Shown: positions 50,460-63,194, counted from the stretch's first letter. The stretch is 64,000 nt of DNA from Papio anubis (GCF_008728515.1 NC_044986.1:58393159-58457158); one strand, 5' to 3'. Program-made: numbers and translations. The notes: generated by a model not told the origin, from the letters alone.

Positions 50460-50732
50460 ATCTTGACTGAATTCTGGTTTGGGGAAAAAAAAAGATAAAC
50501 AGTTTTCTTCTGACAACTTGGTAAAATTGAATATGGACTAGATATTAGATTATTATTATGGAATTACTAATATTTTATATATAATATTTTGATTATGTAG
50601 AAGAATGTTATTTTTAAAAGATTCATGCCAAATTATTGTGGTGTGTGTGCCATGTTGTCTGCAACTTATTTTTAAATGGTTCAACAACAAAAAAGAAAAA
50701 TGTGTGCATGTATACACACGCTTGTATGTGTA

Positions 50733-50768
<36 letters not shown>

Positions 50769-50905
50769 AAAAATGGTAGAGGAGATGAAGGTGAATATAT
50801 ATAGCAAACTATTAACTGGACAACCTAGGAGGAGAATACACATGATGTTGATTGTACTATTCTTATAATTTTTATATATGCAAATTTCATATAAAAAGTT
50901 GATTA
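50460..50905 (+). repeat. Unnamed old interspersed repeat, copy 5, with a (TG)n expansion
   Basis: GAATATGGACTAGATATTAG.., GTCTGCAACTTATTTTTAAATGG, GATGTTGATTGTACTATTCT and TTTCATATAAAAAGTTG are the family blocks. A (TG)15-like microsatellite at about 50736-50766 has grown in the central AT/TG-rich segment. Confidence 0.55.
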
Positions 50906-51214
50906 AAAAGCAAACATAGTTGGGAATAAATGATAATCTGGAACATGATAAGCAGACACTTGGACCAACAAATGACAGTAAGAACCTAAGAACATAAAAG
51001 AAGGTGACAAAAAAAGAGTAACTGGTATATAATTAACTCCTATTAAATTCTAAGCCCTATTTGCTCATCATACACATTAAGGGGATACAGGGCAAAACTT
51101 GATTTATGAAGCATACATTAAATTGTTCTTAAGTAAGTACACAACGCTGTTGGTGTTCTGGGGGATATAAGATAGAAAGAAGGAGAGAACCAAGAGTTGC
51201 CTCAGCTATGAGTT

Positions 51215-51300
51215 CCCTCTAAGCTCCAGGCACCAAATCCTCACAATAATCCTGTGAAATTAGTGGTGATATCCTCTCTATTTCACTGACAAGAAGAATC
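51215..51300 (-). repeat. MIR-like SINE fragment, antisense
   Basis: AATCCTCACAATAATCCTGTG..ATCCTCTCTATTTCACTGAC resembles the reverse MIR core; short and weak. Confidence 0.45.
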
Positions 51301-52696
51301 ATTGTCCCTGTTTCCAAAAGCTTATAATTTATGAAAACATATGTTGATTATAAATAGCTCTATTAGAATGTAGTATGTTCTAGTGAGGTATTCATGATTT
51401 GGATGGTACTAAAAGTAAAAGGAGGTAAATAGTCATTGTTTGGGTCCTTACCATGGACATAAAGGAATAATTACTTTCCAAATAGAATTATCAAGGAAAC
51501 TTTGAGGCAGGTGTGGTGTCCCAGAACAAATGGGTTTCATCAAGTGGGAATGGAAGATATGGTACTTCAGGGTAAGCAAATGCACTGGAGATAAGAAAAT
51601 CCAAGAACTGTTTTTGGGATACGATCAAGCATTTGACTGCAATACATTTGTAAAGCAGAAATTGAAAGATAAGAGTGCAAGTAGTTTGGGATCAGACCCC
51701 AAAGATTCTGGAATGCCTATTTCAGTAAACGGAAAGTAATAGCTATTTTTTGAGAAGTAGACTGAAATAAATCGTCTTTTAAGTAGCCATATCCAGCCAC
51801 AGCATGCAGAAAAAAAGGTACAATGATAGTTTACTAGTCAAAAGTCCAGCAAATTAACAGACTGCTGTAACCAAGCCATGATACTCTCTAAATTGAGGCA
51901 GTAAGCAACCTATGCACCTCATCCTAACGACCTACTGCCTACCCAATCCAGAAAGGTTTTTACATCCTGACTCCACTGGGAACTATACAGAAGCCTGGGT
52001 ATTTTGGCTTATTCAAGCATAAAGAACAGGCAGTGTACTAGGTGTTTCCTACCCAAACACAATTTAGAACAAAGTTTTTGTTATATTATTAGAACAGTAT
52101 GGTAATAGAACATTTCACCAGTTGTCAATATTCTCAGGATTGTGTGGTTTTAAAAAAACAACAAATGATGTTACTGATTTCTCAACTGTGGTTCCTCATC
52201 TAAAGCACAGAGTAACCATTTATTGAATTTTTCCAAGGGTGGTACAAAAGTAGCACTATTCTATATGCAGAAGTTAAGTCAATGTATACAATGGAGTTCT
52301 TGGGACATTAGGACTTAATTCTTTCCTGGAACCCCAGTTTTAAAAGCCTCTAGAATGAAGTAAGATTATTTGACTTTTTAAATAATTTCATTGGATTGAG
52401 AAGTAACTGAAAAGTTCTTGCAGAATGATTATGTACAGAGAGCACCTTGAGTGAAGATCTATTAGAAAAGCCCTAAAGAAACCCACACACAGTTTTGATT
52501 TCCTCTTTTCTCTAACAAAAGGTTACTTCTTTATAAGATCATTTCTATGTCTGCCTATTCTTAAATATTTTCCCTAAAAACTGGTTATTTCAATTATTTA
52601 CTCTCACCACCTTTTTTAATACCCTGCTGCCAAATAACCTTCCCCAAATATCAGTTTTTATCATACCCCTTCCTTGCTTAAAATGATAAAGGAAGG

Positions 52697-52980
52697 CCGG
52701 GCGCCGTGGCTCAAGCCTTTAATCCCAGCACTTTGGGAAGCCGAGACGGGCAGATCACGAGGTCAGGAGCTTGAGACCGTCCTGGCTAACATGGTGAAAC
52801 CCCGTCTCTACTAAAAAATACAAAAAAACTAGCCAAGGGAGGTGGTGGGCGCCTGTAGTTCCAGCTACTCGTGAGGCTGAGGCAGGAGAATGGCGTAAAC
52901 CCGGGAGGCAGAGCTTGCAGTGAGCTGAGATCCGGCCACTGCACTCCAGCCTGGGCGACAGAGTGAGACTCCGTCTCAAA
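52697..52980 (+). repeat. Old World monkey-type AluY
   Basis: GGCCGGGCGCCGTGGCTCAAG..GAGAATGGCGTAAACCCGGG..GAGATCCGGCCACTGCACTC; both arms. These variants are typical of cercopithecoid AluY. Confidence 0.92.
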
Positions 52981-53007
52981 AACAAAAGAAAAAAGATAAG
53001 GGATAAG

Positions 53008-53290
53008 CCGGGCATGGTGGCTCACGCCTGTAATCCCAGCACTTTGGGAGGCCGAGGTAGGCGGATCATGCGGTCAGGAGATCCAGACCACGGTGAAACC
53101 CCGTCTCTACTAAAAATAAAAAAAAAATTAGCCGGGCGCGGTGGCGGGCGCCTGTAGTCCCAGCTACTCGGGAGGCTGAGGCAGGAGAATGGCGTGAACC
53201 CGGGAGGCGGAGCTTGTAGTGAGCCAAGATCACGCCACTGCACTCCAGCCTGGGCAACAGAGCGAGACTCCATCTCAAAAAAAAAAAGAT
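53008..53290 (+). repeat. AluY SINE with small deletion
   Basis: Young Alu in tandem with the preceding one. The left arm lacks about 13 bp (GATCCAGACCA joined directly to CGGTGAAACC). Confidence 0.9.
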
Positions 53291-53621
53291 AAAGGATAAC
53301 AGGATATAGAATATTCAAGATTTTTTTAAATTCCAGAATTCAATAATTAAGAAAAACAATGTTTTTACATGATGAAGAAATATACATATGTATATATAAC
53401 ATAAAAGATATTTTCATGGGTAAGCAAATATATATAAAGCCCTGTAATAGCTCACCATGGCAGCTTGGAGCAATAGTTAAAAAAAAAAAAGTACAGGTTC
53501 TTTTTTGGAAGGAGTGGGAGACAGAGGTGCATGGGATTTTAAGTCACCTGGATTCATGACCTAGCCACAAAAGCCCTGTGTATCCTTAAAGAGTTACAGC
53601 CTTTAAAAGAGGTTTATATCT

Positions 53622-53985
53622 GATACGGTTTGGCTGTCTCCCCACCCAAATCTCATCTTGAATTGCAGGTCCCATAATCCCCATGCGTCATGGGAGGGAC
53701 CATTAGGAGGTAACTGAATCACTGGGGGGCAGGTTTTTCCTGTGCTGTTCTCACGATAGTAAGTCTCACAAGATCTGATGGTTTTATAAAGGCCCAATTG
53801 CCCTGCACACGCTCTCTTGCCTGTTGCCATGTAAGACGTGACTTTGCTCCTCCTCCGCCTTCTGCCATGACTGTGAGGCCTCCCCAGCCATGTGGAACCA
53901 TGAGTGCATTAAACCTCTTTTTCTTTATAAATTACCCAGTCTCGGGTATGTCTGCATTAACAATGTGAAAATGAACTAATACACT
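53622..53985 (+). repeat. MaLR (THE1/MSTA-type) solo LTR
   Basis: TGATACGGTTTGGCTGTCTC..CACCCAAATCTCATCTTG..ATTGCAGGTCCCATAATCCC, ending GAAAATGAACTAATACA; a good THE1-class match, no internal ERV part. Flanking 5-mers ATATC and CTATC are a possible target duplication. Confidence 0.87.
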
Positions 53986-54220
53986 ATCTTTCTCCATTTT
54001 TAATGTGATATTTGTGAACATCTTACACAATGCCTGGCACCTGGAAAGGCTGTTAATTAATACCAAAGAACTTCCTAGCATTCCGGGCTTTCTTGGATCT
54101 TTCTTGGATCTTCCTTTTCATCTTTGCCTTGATCTTCAGACTCAACACAACAGATCTTTTCACTGCTCTTGAATAATTCATACTGATTTTTCAATGTAAA
54201 TTTTTATTTTGCTATTTCTT

Positions 54221-54504
54221 TTTGAGACAGAATCTCACTCTTTTGAGCTGGCTGGAGTGCTGTGGTGCACTTACTGCTCACTCTAGCCTTGAAATCCCAC
54301 ACTTGAGCAATCCTCCTGCCTCAGCCTCTCGAGTAGCTGGGAGTACAGGCACACGCCACCATGCCTGGCTAATTTTTGTATTTTTTGTAGAGACAGGTTT
54401 TTGCCATGTTACCCAAGCTGATCTCAAACTCCTGAGCTCAAGCAATCTGATCACCTTGGCCTCCCAAAGTGTTGGAATTACAGGCGTGAGCCACTTCGCC
54501 TGGC
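54221..54504 (-). repeat. AluJ SINE, antisense
   Basis: GAGACAGAATCTCACTCTTTTG..TAATTTTTGTATTTTTTGTAG..GAGCCACTTCGCCTGGCC. Flanked by TATTTTGCTATTT on both sides. Confidence 0.9.
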
Positions 54505-55990
54505 CTATTTTGCTATTTTTCTTGGAATGCTGCCTTCCTCCTGCTCACCTACCTGGATTCTATCCATCCTTCACAATCCAGAAGATCCAAACCCAATTGT
54601 TCTATTAGATATTCCTCAATTCCACCACTTCACAATTACTTGATTCTTCTTTGAAAAAGTCTAGATTTAGTATCTATACTTATTTTTGACAGTTTATCAT
54701 AAAATTTAGAGAAGGTAGACTAGTGTTCTCATTACAATGCTATTAATTTTAACTCTGGCAGCAATATAAAACTGAGCATTTTTCCACCTTAAGGACTGAC
54801 CAAACTAAGGAACAGACTGCTGAGTCTGTAAAGGCAAAATATTTGCTGAATATACAATATTGTCATATTTTGACAAACTGTTTTTTTAAATATAGACACC
54901 CTAGCACAGTGCTTAATAAGTGTTCTGCAAGTAGTAGATATTCAGTAAATATCTGCATAATTTACATAACTTTCTTCAAGGAACTAAATCATTAATCTTC
55001 AAGTCATTTTTGTGATAACAAAGCAAGTATAATTTCTAGTTACATCTGATCAGTGACCTCAGGTTATATCTTCATATACAAAATGAAGCAATAAACAAAG
55101 AATACATATAGAATATACAAGATTTTTTTTAAACTCCAGCAATAATAATTAAGAGAAAACTGTTTATACATGAATGATGAACAAATATATATGTGTGTGT
55201 ATAGTGACAAAGATATTTTCATCGATCACAGATATATTAAAAGAAACTGAAAATCAAACACATTTCCAGTTAGGGGTCCTAATTTTTCCCCATCACTGCT
55301 ATATAGATTGAACAGGCATTAGGCTTATTTAATATTTTTTTATAAATCAGCAACTTCAGAAAAGCCACACTGCCAAATTTAAGAAACGGTCAATTCATAA
55401 CTCATTAATACTTAAAGAGCATTAAATATGGAGGCAGATATGGTCCCAAAAATAATATTCCAGATATTGTGATAATGACATAATATGTTTAGTCCCATAC
55501 TTTCTAAAATCAGGGCTTCTCAAACTTTTCCACTGAAATTTCCCTTCTCGACAAAATATCCTAATAAAAAGGCTGAGAGGGAACATATATCCCCAGGTAT
55601 AAGAAAGCAGAACCTCAAAATACTCCACTATTCTAAACTTCTCATGCTTAATCTTAAAAATTCATGCTCTAAGAAGACATGCTATATTTATTCTATGACT
55701 TTGCATCATGTACTCTCAGTGCTACATGTTACCAACTTTGAGAAGCGCTGACTTAAATCAATGCATGTCTATCTGAAAAATATTTTCCTACATTATGATA
55801 ATGGAACGATTTCATTGTATAATGCTGGGGGCACACAACAATGAAAACTGACATTTGTTGAGTACTAAGTATGTAAAAGGCATTACATTAGGTTTTGGAA
55901 TATATAAAATCTCAATTTTCAAAATGTAAATTTCATGCCCACTGTAAGGAAGGAACTGAGTGGCACAAGGAGATTAAAATAGCTATCCCA

Positions 55991-56290
55991 GCAGGGCGCA
56001 GTGGCTCATGCCTGTAATCCCATCACTTTGGGAGGCCGAGGCGGGCGAATCATGAGGTCAGGAGATTGAGACCATCCTGGCTAACATGGTGAAACCCCAT
56101 CTCTACTAAAAATACAAAAAAATTAACCAGGTGTAGTGGCACACGCCTTTAGTCCCTGCTACTCAGGAGGCTGAGGCAGGAGAATCGCTTGAACCCGGGA
56201 GGCGGAGGTTGTAGTGAGCCGAGATCGCGCCACTGCACTCCAGTCTGGGCGACAAGAGTGGGACTCCACCTTAAAAAAAAAAAAAAAAAT
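55991..56290 (+). repeat. AluS SINE
   Basis: Full Alu (GCAGGGCGCAGTGGCTCATG..GAACCCGGGAGGCGGAGG) with an A17 tail and the 9-bp duplication GCTATCCCA at 55982-55990 and 56291-56299. Confidence 0.92.
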
Positions 56291-57213
56291 GCTATCCCAT
56301 GGCAATATAGCTAATACGGTTGGATACTTTGTATCCGGGTCTCTTTTACATCACATCCTCATCAAAATTTTATTTTTACAGAAATCTCAAGACTCTGGTG
56401 TTTTTAACTTACTTTTCAAGAATTTAATGATGCTATGCTCAGCTCAACAATCACTATTGTCTAACAAGAAATTCTTCCCTTGTGTCAGAGCTGTAAATCA
56501 ACAAAAGGGAATTTAAGACTGTTTGTATTTAAAATACACCAATATCCAGCCACTAAACTGAACCAATTTTTAGGTACAAGTAAGATTTGGCATTGTAAAT
56601 AAGATCGGATATAAATTTCATATACAAATCATCGATCTATCTAAAAGAGCAGCATGAGATGATAGAACACATGACCAGAAGTTATTAATACTTAGCAAAT
56701 CTTCACTCTCATTAGCTTTCATCACTTGTTGCATGAATGTCCTTGAGGTTTTTTGCCTCTCTGGGACTTACATTCACCATATCAAGAAGTTCCTTTCCAT
56801 TCATAAGGTTTTATCTCTTCATAATTTTGCTGCTCACTCATCTCAGTTTCTATACTTGAGTTTCCATGTCTCACAGCTAGTACCTTTTTATTAACATATT
56901 TCTAAGAAATTAATTTTCTTACTCTACATTTCTATCAATATTGGTCCTTTCTTCTTAAAATGCTCCCTCAGTCATTGCTTCTGAATAATTTTCATTTTAT
57001 AACTACATATTGAACACAACAGCCCAATAAAAGCTGCTAAGTTCACTCTGAGCTCTATCAGCAAACTGTTTATGACGTTAGCTACTACTTCAGTGTATTT
57101 GCTTTTTTAAACAGTTTGGTGATTTGACATGTGTACTTAAGCTTAAATTATACTGTGTTTTAAATTTACATATTTAAGTACATTAAAAGTCACAGGTAAA
57201 CTATGTTACTAAC

Positions 57214-57410
57214 CATCTTCCAGTCTGATTTGCAATCTGTTCTTCCAATTTCTGTAGCTCTGATGTATAGGCCATTATTCGAGCATTGCACACCATGAGA
57301 TTCTTAACTGCATGTAAAACCTGATCTTTCTGAGTGCTCAGAGAAAGGAGTTTCCATATTCCTTCTCGCATTCGAATTTCTAAGTCTATTTTTTCTTGAA
57401 TGCTGCAGTC
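57214..57410 (-). CDS. RTKN2: RTKN2 coding exon 2 (residues 21-86; HR1/REM Rho-binding region)
   Basis: 197 nt, phase 0 to phase 2. It encodes the HR1/REM-type helical hairpin (starts DCSIQEKIDLEIRMREGIWK; later heptad-like LQKLEEQIANQTGR). In the rhotekin family this antiparallel coiled coil binds GTP-loaded Rho. The acceptor is unusual: 15 consecutive T on the gene strand run straight into AG. The donor is gttagt, slightly off consensus. Codon 86 (Cys) is completed by the first base of exon 3. Intron 1 upstream is 5.8 kb. Confidence 0.96.
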
Positions 57411-57697
57411 CTAAAAAAAAAAAAAAATGCATCTTTAAAATATAGCAAAAATCCAAAATTACATTTTAACCCATAATAGATGCAAAATGTACTAGATATC
57501 ATAATTGTATACCATATTGAGAAAGCAACAAAGTTTTAATATGAATATATGTAGTGTAAAAATAGCTATTTTAAAGTGCTCTTTGCAATTCTTAACTTCT
57601 CGCTTCATTAGGAAATCTTTACAATCTAAAGAAACTGAATAAACAGAACATAAACAAAGGTGACAAACATTATGTGTTCCTATAACTATATGAAGTT

Positions 57698-58125
57698 TAA
57701 TAGTGTCTCTCCAAACTTTATGTCCACCCAGTGCCTCAGAATGTAGCCTTATTTGGATAGAGGGTTTTGCAGATGTAATTAGGTAAGATGAGGACATACT
57801 GGATTAGAGTAAGTCCTAAATCTAATGACTAGTGTCCTTAAAGAAAGGTTGCATGAAGACACAGTCACATCCAGAGAGAATGACATATGAAGACAGAGAC
57901 TAATACGTCTATAAGTCAAAAAAATACCAAGGATTGATGGCAGTAATCAGAAGCTGGAAAAGGCAAGAAGAGAATTCTTTCCTACGGCCTTCAGAGGAGT
58001 GTGACCCTGCCAATTCCTTGATTTCAGACATCTGGCCTCCATAAGTTTGAGAATAAATTTTTCTTGTTTTCAGTCACTTAGTCTTGGTCATTTGTTATAG
58101 CAGCCTTAGAAAACATACAATAACT
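57698..58125 (+). repeat. MaLR/MLT1-type LTR
   Basis: ATGTAATTAGGTAAGATGAGG.., CAGTAATCAGAAGCTGGAAA, CCTTGATTTCAGACATCTGG, CTCCATAAGTTTGAGAATAA and TTGTTATAGCAGCCTTAGAA follow a mammalian LTR of MLT1/MER-type. It sits beside exon 2. Exact family uncertain. Confidence 0.6.
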
Positions 58126-59320
58126 AACGTGAACAATATATCACACATATATATTATATAAATTGTATTAAGAGATGGCAATGTGGTTGATGACAGTGAA
58201 TTAACCAAGACAAACATTCTGAAAAAGCAGATACTGAGTAAAGGAGCCAACATTTAGTAGCAGGGAGGAAACAGGCTATTTGTAATAGTAGGCAGTGTGA
58301 ACACAATCTCAGAAGCAAGAGAGCGAAAGCATTGTACATAGAAAATGTCAGAAGCCTTAGCTATCCGGAACAGAGCTTTATAATATAACTCTGGACATAC
58401 CATTTATTTTAGTTTTAGGGTTCACCTTGAAACTACTAAATAGTTTATTTCTGAAAGTCTTTTATTCCATATAATTATCTTTTAATGGCCTGATTCTACA
58501 TACAAGTTTCACATGCAACATTAAAATTCTACACACTGAATGTACAGTTCTGATTTAATTCACAATGACTTTATAAAAATTATAAATCAAAGGTACTGTT
58601 TATTGTATCACAAACATGTAATGATGTTTCTAGTATGTCTATTTCTTAAAGATAAAGTGATCACCCTAGTTTCTATGGTAAACAAAATAAAGACTATAAT
58701 TTACCTTCTGATTGGATCAAAATGTAAATTTAAAAATGTAAATGAAATCTAGTAACAAAACGTCTAGACAACCTTTTCAAAAAGAAAAGATGAAAGTTAG
58801 GAGAGCTAACAGTCTTTGAAGACTACCCCAAAAGACAAACTGCAGATGATTTAACTTGACTATCCAAATCAATCAACTGTACTATTTACACACAGAAAAC
58901 AGATCTGTTTAATTACCTCCTGTAATTACATCATGTAATCACCACATAAAAACCTTCTCATATAGTGTTGTAACTCAAAACTGGTGTACTATATAAATGT
59001 AGTCATTCGCTGGTTTTCCTTCGCTGCACACGACTGAATTTCAACAACTCCATTTCATCTTTTTATGAGTTAACCAGCCCCAAAGTAAATTCTTCTTTAA
59101 TGTAATTAGCAATTAATTATAAGAATTATCTATGTGACCCATATGTCTATAGAAATAAACTCTGGCAGACTGACTATATTGGGGAGTGCACATAGGGAGC
59201 AACCTAAAGCTGGGATGAATCGTTTTACCCCACAACTCAAATATAAACAAATACCATCTGGTGCCACTAAATTCTATTTTGGTTTTAAATGCTGCAATGA
59301 GATAGGCAGTTGAACTAGCA

Positions 59321-59513
59321 CAGTGGTTCTCAAAGCTGGCTGCATATTCAAACCATCTGAGGCAGAGAGGAAGGGCCTTATAAAAGTACCTAAACCTGTG
59401 ACCTACCCCAGACCAAGCAGGATCTCTGGAGGTGGGGCTTGAGCCCTTTTTTTTTTTTTTTTTTTTTACAGTTCTTCTGGTGATTCAATGGTCAGCCAGG
59501 GTAGAGAAGCACA
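59321..59513 (+). repeat. MER5A (hAT-Charlie) DNA transposon with T21 expansion
   Basis: Left end CAGTGGTTCTCAAAGCTGGC is the MER5A terminus; AAACCATCTGAGGCAGAG and GGATCTCTGGAGGTGGGGCTT match the interior. A 21-base T run (59447-59467) interrupts it. The right terminus is degraded. Confidence 0.8.
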
Positions 59514-59833
59514 GCTGGACTATTTGAAATTCCACAGCAATCTTAAAAGTTGCAACAACCTTAAAGAACCAGCAGGTGGCTACAGCCACATTAACGAATC
59601 AGTTTGGGTTTCTGTCCCATAAATAAAGAGTATCTTCTCACCATCACTTACAATGAATTCTCCATAAAACTATAGAAGCTTGGGAAATAGTAGAGAAAGA
59701 AAATGTAGCCAGGATTTTTTTAAAAAGTACATTTAAAAAGTTTGAAGATGATATAAGATTAAAGTACTATTTATTAAGGAAATGAAGCGTATCTAACAGA
59801 TACTACTGTGCAGATTTTTTTTCTTTAGAGCAA

Positions 59834-60029
59834 GGGTCAGAAAACTATGGCCTGGCTGGGATCTGATTTTGTAAATAAAGTTATACTGGAGCACAGACAC
59901 ATTCATTCGTATTGTCTATGGCTCCTTTAAGCTACAAGGGCAGAGTTGAGTGACTTCAACAGAGACTGAGTGGCCTGCGAAGCTGAAAATATTTACTGTT
60001 TGCCCTTTATAGAAATAGTTTACTGACCC
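59834..60029. repeat. hAT-type non-autonomous DNA transposon
   Basis: Terminal inverted repeats GGGTCAGAAAACTA (59834-59847) and TAGTTTACTGACCC (60016-60029) differ by one base. The interior (GGGATCTGATTTTGTAAATA, CATTCGTATTGTCTATGGC, AGTTGAGTGACTTCAACAG) is a common mammalian hAT-derived repeat whose name I cannot give with certainty. Confidence 0.78.
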
Positions 60030-61344
60030 ATAATCCAGCCAAATTAACATACATAGTAAACTATAATCTTACCTCCCTCGCTGAGGCAGGTCTCAGGCAA
60101 ATGTGAGTTAAGTGGATCCCAGAAGGCTAACATAAGCAGGATGAGTTGTTAAGCGTACATATGGTTTTCAATGTATTCTGAGTTTGTTTTTTTTTTTTTT
60201 TTTTTAAGGCTACTGGTTTTAGCCAGTTTTGTATTTCCCATGCAACTTCTTTTAGTACACATCTATACTTTACATGCAGAAAAAGCCTCTCTGGTTAAGC
60301 AATGCTAGCTCTAGCAAGGAAGGGTTTATGGAACTGAAACCCTTTAGAGCTGTCTTTAGTTACTAAGGGTACACAGTGCATCTGGGGTAAGGGTTGATGT
60401 CTAGTGCTATCCCCAATAAGAATAATGATCATGTAATAAGGGCACCGATTGGGCATTCAATAGTGACGTTTATTGACCTCAAAGAGGATGAGTACGGAGT
60501 GGAAAATCACCAGTGTTGCTCCCTCAGCCATAATGGCTCGGCCAGGTAGAGTCAAGGCTGATTAGGACCAAAGACAAAAGCTAGTCTCTCTGTAACCATT
60601 CCTTTTAGGAGTGTTTGAATGCCAGTCTCCAGAAAGAGGAGAGAATGAGGTAAGGCCATCATCCTCTTATTTCTTTTCCAATTTTCTGAATAAGGGCTTG
60701 CCTCTAATCAAGTCAAACAGAAGCCATTGTCACTGTCCTGACCCCGTAAGTACTTTAACAAGTTAGGCTGATAAAAATATATGGACAAGGCTATGAATGA
60801 AATAGGAAGATACCTTAAAAACGGAAATTTAGATTAAGTAGGAAACAGAAACCTACTAGGTTTTAAGAGCTAGCCTAGTATGAAGGAAGTGCAAAGAAAA
60901 TGGCTTTATTGTTGGTATTAAAAACTGACTTAAAAAAACCTGAAGTTGAACTCCTGGAAAGACAACTGCAGTAATCAAGATATAAACTACCATTCACCTA
61001 ATGGATATAGTTAAGCCATGCTAACCAAAAGACCAAGGTGAAGAAGAAGAAAAGAGTAAATACAGTCCATTCTCATTTTGCTAAAAGAAATTGTGTGGAT
61101 TTTAAGAATTGTTTATGTACAGAAAAAAGTCTGGAAATTGTTAACAGCGGCCATTCTGGGGAATGGAACTAGAGAGAGAATTCGTAAATTCATGTTTCTA
61201 TGTTGACTTTCCTGCAATGAGATAGTATTACTTTTTGAATTTTATTTTTATTAAAATTCCAAAAGCTTAAACATTTGTAAGAAAAGGTAGGGGACTGCCG
61301 GAACCACTCAGCTGAATAGGACAAAGGATAATAACAACAATAGT

Positions 61345-61560
61345 CATCTCTCAAGCACATCCTGAGTGCTAGGTGCTGTGATAAGTACTTTAGAGATGTT
61401 CTTGAATTCCAACAGCTGTCTGGGATAGGCAGAATACCCAATCTACAACTGTGGAAACTGAAACTTAGAAAACAGAGATAACTTATTTAAGGTTGCACAA
61501 CAAGAAGAGTTTGGTTTGACCTGAATCTGACTACAAAGCCAATACTCTATGCTGTGAGGA
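61345..61560 (-). repeat. MIR SINE, antisense
   Basis: GAGTGCTAGGTGCTGTGATAAG..CTGTGGAAACTGAAACTTAG..ATAACTTATTTAAGGTTGCAC is the reverse MIR with its conserved core. Confidence 0.75.
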
Positions 61561-63194
61561 GTCGCAGAGGACTCCAGGGTTTCAGTAGAGGTGTTTGACT
61601 AGGGTGTGGCCACCTCAAAATCTTTGGCCTTATCTCGATAACATGGCAGCTTCATTCATGTATCAAAGGAAATGCCAAATAAAAATTCAGTATTAGTCAA
61701 GTATAAAATTATCTGACTGACCCTCAATATTCCTGTTAGGTTGAAACCGACTACTATTTTGTGTTTTTTCTCCAAATCTAAACTGAAGATTCTGCATTTC
61801 AATCATTTCGATTTTGTCCTGCCTAAAAAATTAAGTATTGTACCTTCCCACATGTAAATAACCAAGCCTTTATATATATTTAAACATTATTTTCATTCCT
61901 TGCAGCTAAACTTCCTTCATGATTTTATCCTCTTGTCGCTTCTGTACCATTCCTATTCCTGCAGCCTGAAGCTCAATAAATACACCTGGACAGCTACACC
62001 TACACCTACACCTATATGATACATACAAGAATCTCAATAGAATGCCAATTCACTATAAATTAAGACTTTGTTAGGCGGACAGCCAAAGTATATAACAGGA
62101 CAGGATCGAAAAAAAGTACATCAAAATCTTTGAAATTTTTGAAAATGCTGACATAAAACAGCATAAAAATTACTGATAAAGACACTGGACTTCTTTTGCA
62201 TAATGAATCTTAATGTCTTGCTTTATTTTTCACAGTATTATTGAAAACTTCCTAACAATTTTGTGTCTGCTAAGGAAATTCTAGATTTTTAAACAAAGAT
62301 ATCAGGTGCCTCCATATGAATGAAATTGCAAATATTTTACCAATTTTGACCTACAAAACTGGCACTTTCATATGGCTTAACCAACTTATGAAGTAGGCAA
62401 AAGAAGGTAGAGGTTAAAATAGAAGTGAAGATCCAGCTTAAAGACATCAGAGTTTTCTTTTAAGACCCTAAAGTTACGGTTAAGAGTGAAAAGTGGTAAC
62501 ATTTTAATAACTGATGCTGCCAAGAAATAATGTTGGTCTAGTAAAAAGCAAAATAAAAAGGTTTCTAACACAATTTACATAGCACAAAAGCAAACATCAA
62601 ACTTCTATCCAATTTAATGTGTACTCTCTTTTTCCTTTCTAATGATTTGAGAAAGAACCCACTATCAAACCTTCAACTTTCTCTAAAGTGCAGAGGTTGC
62701 AGTTTGCCTCTACTCCACTCCGAACCCCACCCCCCACCCCAACCAGTTCTGTGTTGTGTGTAGACATAGACATCGCTCCATTACTGTGCTTCCCATTAAA
62801 TCTGTAATAAGCCAACTGTCTTCCACTGGCCTCGCTGGGTTTCTTGGGAATCAAGTGGCTCCCATTTCCCCGGCATCACCTACACTTGCAAAAAGACAGG
62901 CGTCCAAAGCCTGGGGAGGGCAGCAGACAAGTGCACCTCAAACGCGCGCTGGGACCCCGGCCCCGCCTTCCCACTCCGGACCTGAGCTCCCTCTCTGAGA
63001 AATCCAGCGGTGCCGATATCCAGGCCCTTTAGAGCCCCAAGAGTGCAGTCTCCTAGTCCCTCCCTTTGTTTGTGGCCACCGCTGAAACAGAGGAGCAGGG
63101 GAGAGGCTTTCCCGACGACTCCACAAAGCGAAGGCGCGAGAAACAGAACCCCGGCTCCCTCTCCTTCCGCGGCAGGGTCCCTCCCGCAATTCAC

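Larger units (their letters stand above)
33898..57213 (-). other. RTKN2: RTKN2 intron 2 (23.3 kb)
   Basis: The largest intron. It is AT-rich and featureless from about 33900 to 37000, then holds L2, MIR, Tigger2 with an Alu, L1M, MaLR LTRs, a full-length primate L1 with an internal AluY, and six further Alus. 51300-52690, 54510-55840 and 56310-57200 show no element I can name. Confidence 0.85.
57411..63194 (-). other. RTKN2: RTKN2 intron 1
   Basis: 5.8 kb. It carries a MaLR/MLT1-type LTR, MER5A, a second hAT-type element with clear terminal inverted repeats, and a MIR. Its first 300 bp are within the CpG island. 58140-59300, 60040-61340 and 61560-62880 show no element I can name apart from a T19 run at 60187-60205. 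Confidence 0.85.
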
